Shown here: piece by piece, positions 60,165 to 64,000 of the stretch
How the letters are laid out: every line of letters begins with the position of its first letter
Numbering within the stretch: the stretch's first letter is position 1
Assembly: GCF_001522545.3 (NCBI RefSeq)
Contig: NC_031774.1
Span: forward strand, 50,745,363-50,809,362
Reading direction: 5' to 3'
From: Parus major
Taxonomy: Eukaryota > Chordata > Aves > Passeriformes > Paridae
Length of the DNA: 64,000 nt
Program-made: the position numbers and the translations under genes
The notes under the pieces: model-generated
What the model was told of the DNA's origin: nothing
The model's input: the letters and a program-made list of their open reading frames with translations, nothing else
The model's database searches: none

Positions 60165-60454
60165 CAAACTTTTTAATAGGGGTGATAGGACTAGGGGTAA
60201 TGTCCTCAAACAGAAACAGTGTAGATTAAATATTAGAAATAAATCCCTAACTGTAAAAGTAGTGAGGCACTGGAACGGACTTCCCAGAAAAGTGGTGGGT
60301 GCTCCATCCCTGGAAATATTCAAAGCCAGGTTGGATAGGTCTCTGAGCAACCTGATCTGGTTGAAGATGTCCCTGGTCATAGCAGGAGGGTGGAGCCAAA
60401 TGACCATTAAAGACACCATCCAACCCAAACTATTCTGTGATTCTCTGATTCTGT
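60165..60454 (+). mobile_element. CR1 LINE fragment, 3' end, sense
   Basis: Follows the CR1 3' end in order: TTTAATAGGGGTGATAGGAC, GGTAATGTCCTCAAACAGAA, ATTAGAAATAAATCCCTAAC, GTAGTGAGGCACTGGAACGG at about 60259, TTCAAAGCCAGGTTGGATAG, TGAGCAACCTGATCTGGTTG, and the terminus ACCATCCAACCCAAAC then TATTCTGTGATTCTCTGATT. Unlike the copy at 1335-1612 it keeps the segment just before the terminus. No reverse-transcriptase region is present. A 118-codon minus frame and a 65-codon plus frame across it are shadows. Confidence 0.94.
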
Positions 60455-61436
60455 TATAAGAGTTACAGCAACCTGCATGGCTAGGAAGCATTATGTCTTG
60501 GAGATTACAATTTTGTTAATTTTGCACATTGCTTGGCTGGGAGCATCTAGATGATAATCAGAGTAGGGACCAACCTCACTCAAGTCCACAGTTAGTGAGA
60601 AGAACGTAGGGAAAAGGTCTGTGGTAGAAAAGTCTGTAATTCAACCAAATTAAGTTTAAATAGTAAATCATTTAAAAATGTGTCAGACTAAAAGTTTATT
60701 TAGGGCAGAAGGAGACTGGGGAGGAACATATTGGTAGATCTGTGAATCTTCAACAAAGAGATGACAAAGGAATTTTTGGTTGTGGGTAAAATTACACAAG
60801 GTTAAAAACCCTCAATTTCTTTACCAAGAACTGGAGGATTCTCCAGAGGATGTATTAAAGAAATGATTAGAGAAGCAGCCAAGGAAAGCCAGACCTGATG
60901 AATCCCAGAGAGATTTCAAGGACAGCAGAAGCAGAGAGGCCAAGAGAAGTTACGGTTATAGCAGTGAGTCTGAGATCTGGCAAAGTAGATGCCATTAGAT
61001 GTTGTGGAAAGAATGGTTTCATTTAAGGGCAGAGGAGGGAAGCCAGATTGGAAAAGCTCTAGGAAGAAAAAGTGTAAACAGCATATTCAGAAAGCTTAGA
61101 GATGAAAGAACTGCAGATGGGCCAGTAGCTAGAGATGGAAGGAGTCAAAACTGTTTTATTTATGATGTGAGACATTTAACATATGGTATAGCAAGTAGAA
61201 CAGACTAGAAACAGTGAAAACAAGAAACGAGAGAAGACCAAGAGGTCAAGGAAAGGAACAACATAAGGGAAGAGAATGGGCACATGGGAGATGGAGAACT
61301 GAGAAGAAAGAGGGTAAGAGGATGCAAACAGAAAAGAACACATGAAACATGTTTGTGTGCATGATGATGGATAAATCTGCAAAACAGGGAAAGGGTCCCA
61401 AGCTAGTAGGAAGAGGAGATATCATGTCAATTGCTG
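60455..61436. other. Purine-rich unknown DNA, possibly an old repeat
   Basis: The plus strand is persistently purine-rich with GAAAGAA- and GGAAG-type words, no recognised family and no credible ORF. Words such as GGGAAGCCAGATTGGAAAAG near 61029 have the feel of an ancient interspersed repeat, but I cannot name one. The bias continues to about 62520 across the microsatellite. Confidence 0.35.
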
Positions 61437-61537
61437 AAAAAAAAATAAAGAGAGTGAGTGAGTGAGCGAGTGAGTAAATGAAGAGAGAGAAAAAGAGAAA
61501 GAGAGAAAGGGAGAAAGAGAGAAAGAAAGGGAGAAAG
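61437..61537. repeat. Left part of purine microsatellite
   Basis: Begins with A9-TAAAG, then GAGT units (about 61452-61475, one GAGC), then AGAGAGAGA and GAGAAA/GAAAGG units up to the gap. Almost entirely purine on the plus strand. Confidence 0.93.
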
Positions 61538-62361
61538 NNNNNNNNNNNNNNNNNNNNNNNNNNNNNNNNNNNNNNNNNNNNNNNNNNNNNNNNNNNNNNN
61601 NNNNNNNNNNNNNNNNNNNNNNNNNNNNNNNNNNNNNNNNNNNNNNNNNNNNNNNNNNNNNNNNNNNNNNNNNNNNNNNNNNNNNNNNNNNNNNNNNNNN
61701 NNNNNNNNNNNNNNNNNNNNNNNNNNNNNNNNNNNNNNNNNNNNNNNNNNNNNNNNNNNNNNNNNNNNNNNNNNNNNNNNNNNNNNNNNNNNNNNNNNNN
61801 NNNNNNNNNNNNNNNNNNNNNNNNNNNNNNNNNNNNNNNNNNNNNNNNNNNNNNNNNNNNNNNNNNNNNNNNNNNNNNNNNNNNNNNNNNNNNNNNNNNN
61901 NNNNNNNNNNNNNNNNNNNNNNNNNNNNNNNNNNNNNNNNNNNNNNNNNNNNNNNNNNNNNNNNNNNNNNNNNNNNNNNNNNNNNNNNNNNNNNNNNNNN
62001 NNNNNNNNNNNNNNNNNNNNNNNNNNNNNNNNNNNNNNNNNNNNNNNNNNNNNNNNNNNNNNNNNNNNNNNNNNNNNNNNNNNNNNNNNNNNNNNNNNNN
62101 NNNNNNNNNNNNNNNNNNNNNNNNNNNNNNNNNNNNNNNNNNNNNNNNNNNNNNNNNNNNNNNNNNNNNNNNNNNNNNNNNNNNNNNNNNNNNNNNNNNN
62201 NNNNNNNNNNNNNNNNNNNNNNNNNNNNNNNNNNNNNNNNNNNNNNNNNNNNNNNNNNNNNNNNNNNNNNNNNNNNNNNNNNNNNNNNNNNNNNNNNNNN
62301 NNNNNNNNNNNNNNNNNNNNNNNNNNNNNNNNNNNNNNNNNNNNNNNNNNNNNNNNNNNNN
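61538..62361. other. Assembly gap (824 N)
   Basis: A run of N with GA-rich repeat on both sides, so the missing sequence is probably more of the same microsatellite, of unknown true length. Open frames spanning it on both strands (344 and 347 codons) are artefacts of reading N. Confidence 0.99.
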
Positions 62362-62460
62362 GAGAAAGAAAGAGAGAAAGAAAGAGAGAAAGAAAGAAAG
62401 AGAAAGAGAGAGAGAGAAAGAGAGAAAGAAAGAAAGAGAGAAAGAAAGAGAGAGAGAAAG
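62362..62460. repeat. Right part of purine microsatellite
   Basis: GAGAAAGAAA units with GAGAGA runs, wholly purine on the plus strand, ending where AGATCAAAGGC begins. Together with the left part this is one GAAA/GAGA array. Long mirror-type purine tracts of this kind can form triplex (H-DNA). Confidence 0.94.
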
Positions 62461-64000
62461 ATCAAAGGCAGAACTTGCTAAGACCTTATATCAAGAGAAT
62501 AGGAGACTTTAAGTAGAGACTTAAAGGTGATGAAGAGATGGGCAGAAGTGAAGGATTAGAGTACAATTAAATTTGAAACAGCACAGCTGTGCAGCTAGAC
62601 TGATAGCAGAACTGAAAAGTTGAATGGTGATAAGTATAAAATGGGTTTTTAAATGCAGTAAAAGCAATGGGTTTTGTACTCACTGTTTTCATACCTCACT
62701 TCTGAGAATCAAAAAGGCCCATTAGAAAGGGCCATGCTTCAGGATAGGAAGAATGCTTCATGATAGTTTCTGAACTATAGATTTATAAAATTATAAAGGT
62801 GCTTTAATTGGCAATGCTATATGAGAATAAGAACATTTATAACAGTCATGAAATCACAGAAAAGTCTGAAATAAGCACAGGTAGTTTTATGACATGCATA
62901 TTTCAGTCACTGGGTTATTTTGTGTAAGCTCAGCCTGAATGATGGCAATAGACACATTTCCAGTAAAATATTTCCAGTTGAATACAGTGTTATTTCACCA
63001 CATGGAAGACCCAGCCCTCTCTTTCCATAGCACAGTGTTCCTTATTGCGGTCTGAGAGTCCTATGGAGCACACGTGCAGCAGCTGCAAGGCTAATGCAAA
63101 TCACAGAAGGCAGAGACTGCGACCATAAAGCAAGATACAGACACCATTAGCCATGTTGGCTGCATTATGAACCAGATCAGGAAACCAATCCAGGTTAAAA
63201 CTAACTCAGCAGAAGGTTTATTTTTAAACTGATTCATTTGCCAATCACCTTCACTGACTAGCTGCACAAAGACTTGCAACTGTAGAGGAAAGGCAATGGA
63301 TGGGATAGTGGCAGAAGCGAAGGGGAAGAAGGATGCAGTCTTCTTTCAGGATAGTCTGGGCATTTTTTGTCTCTCCTCAAGGACTAAAATACCTTGCAGA
63401 CAGGGGTTGAATAACTACCTGATTTTAGACTGTCCTAAATGAATAAAATTATGTTTATGTAAGTTTTCCAGCTTCTCCAAACTACACTGGGTTCTCATCT
63501 TGTGACATCTTAGACTTATTCCCTGCAGCAGATGAGACAGTTTGTACCTGGCACAAGCAAAAGCGAACCCAAGTTTCTTAAATAGCCAGCTCATGCTCAT
63601 AGTCAGCCAATTATTTTTTTTTAAATTGCCCTTCATTTCCTTAGCTTGCTTACAGTGTTCTTTCTCATAAGTCCTTAATTCCTCTCCTTCCTCAGAGTAT
63701 TGTCCACCCCTCCCAAACTTAGATTGCAGCCATGCCCTCTTGCTCTTAATCTTGTCTAAGTGCCAATATAATTTCTCTCCACCAAAGAGGTGACCTTACA
63801 ACACAAAAGCACTCAGGAGCAAACATAATTTCATCTGGTTTGCTGCACAAAAGCTCTTCTATATCCCATCTCATCTATCATTTCTTCTTTCAAGTATCTA
63901 CTCCCTGCTGAATTATCTGAATTTGCAAGCTATAGATTAGCCTTTGTTTGTAGGGCAATTGTAGGAATAAAAAATGATCATTTAACTCATGCCTTCCAGT
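62461..64000. other. Unique non-coding DNA
   Basis: Purine bias fades after about 62520. Frames of 62 and 73 codons (63091-63279 and 63415-63636, minus) have no motif. From about 63340 to the end the plus strand is pyrimidine-richer. Nothing recognised. Confidence 0.55.

Noticed and set aside
60135..60491. 118-codon minus-strand frame
   Set aside because: It is antisense to the CR1 3' end and has no independent support.
61422..62512. Open frames of 344 and 347 codons
   Set aside because: They run through the N gap and the GA repeat; the apparent length is an artefact of undefined bases.

Overview
The window looks like a piece of bird nuclear DNA from a draft assembly. Five clear fragments of CR1 LINE retrotransposons are present, and those whose 3' end is intact finish in the ATTCTRTGA-type repeat of avian CR1 rather than in poly(A). 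Interspersed repeats are sparse, no L1, Alu or B1 sequence is visible, CpG looks depleted, and one run of N breaks the sequence inside a purine microsatellite. I cannot name the species. A turtle or crocodilian source is not strictly excluded, but CR1 this dominant with so few other repeats fits a bird best.

I find no protein-coding gene that I can defend. Reading frames are short; the longest uninterrupted ones (163 and 165 codons, both on the minus strand) are about what chance gives in 64 kb read in six frames. Several open frames are shadows of CR1, of an AAAAT microsatellite, or of the N gap. The window is therefore intergenic or lies within a large intron. Two weak exon-like segments (21980-22223 and 30760-30960) are recorded as candidates only.

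Layout. 1-12.9 kb: mostly unique DNA with two sense CR1 fragments (1.3 and 6.9 kb), a long AAAAT microsatellite (2.7 kb), a 230-bp imperfect hairpin (8.6-8.85 kb), an antisense CR1 (10.7-11.3 kb) and a probable ancient MIR SINE (12.5 kb). 12.9-16.6 kb: an ORF-poor, AT-rich block rich in homeodomain-type motifs, possibly conserved non-coding DNA. 16.6-53 kb: long unique stretches with small tandem duplications, a run of 24 G, a possible hAT end, and further enhancer-like islands near 20.1, 32.3 and 38.7 kb. 53-64 kb: an antisense CR1 with four terminal 9-bp repeats, a cluster of TCF/LEF-like motifs at 54.1-54.3 kb, two long TA microsatellites, a sense CR1 at 60.2 kb, and a purine-skewed region holding the gap-containing GAAA/GAGA repeat.

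The most distinctive structure is the long hairpin at 8624-8854: arms of about 70 bp, roughly 90% complementary, around a 91-nt loop. It is not explained by any other feature. Nothing here forms an operon or a gene system; the remaining interest is in repeats, non-B DNA and possible regulatory islands.
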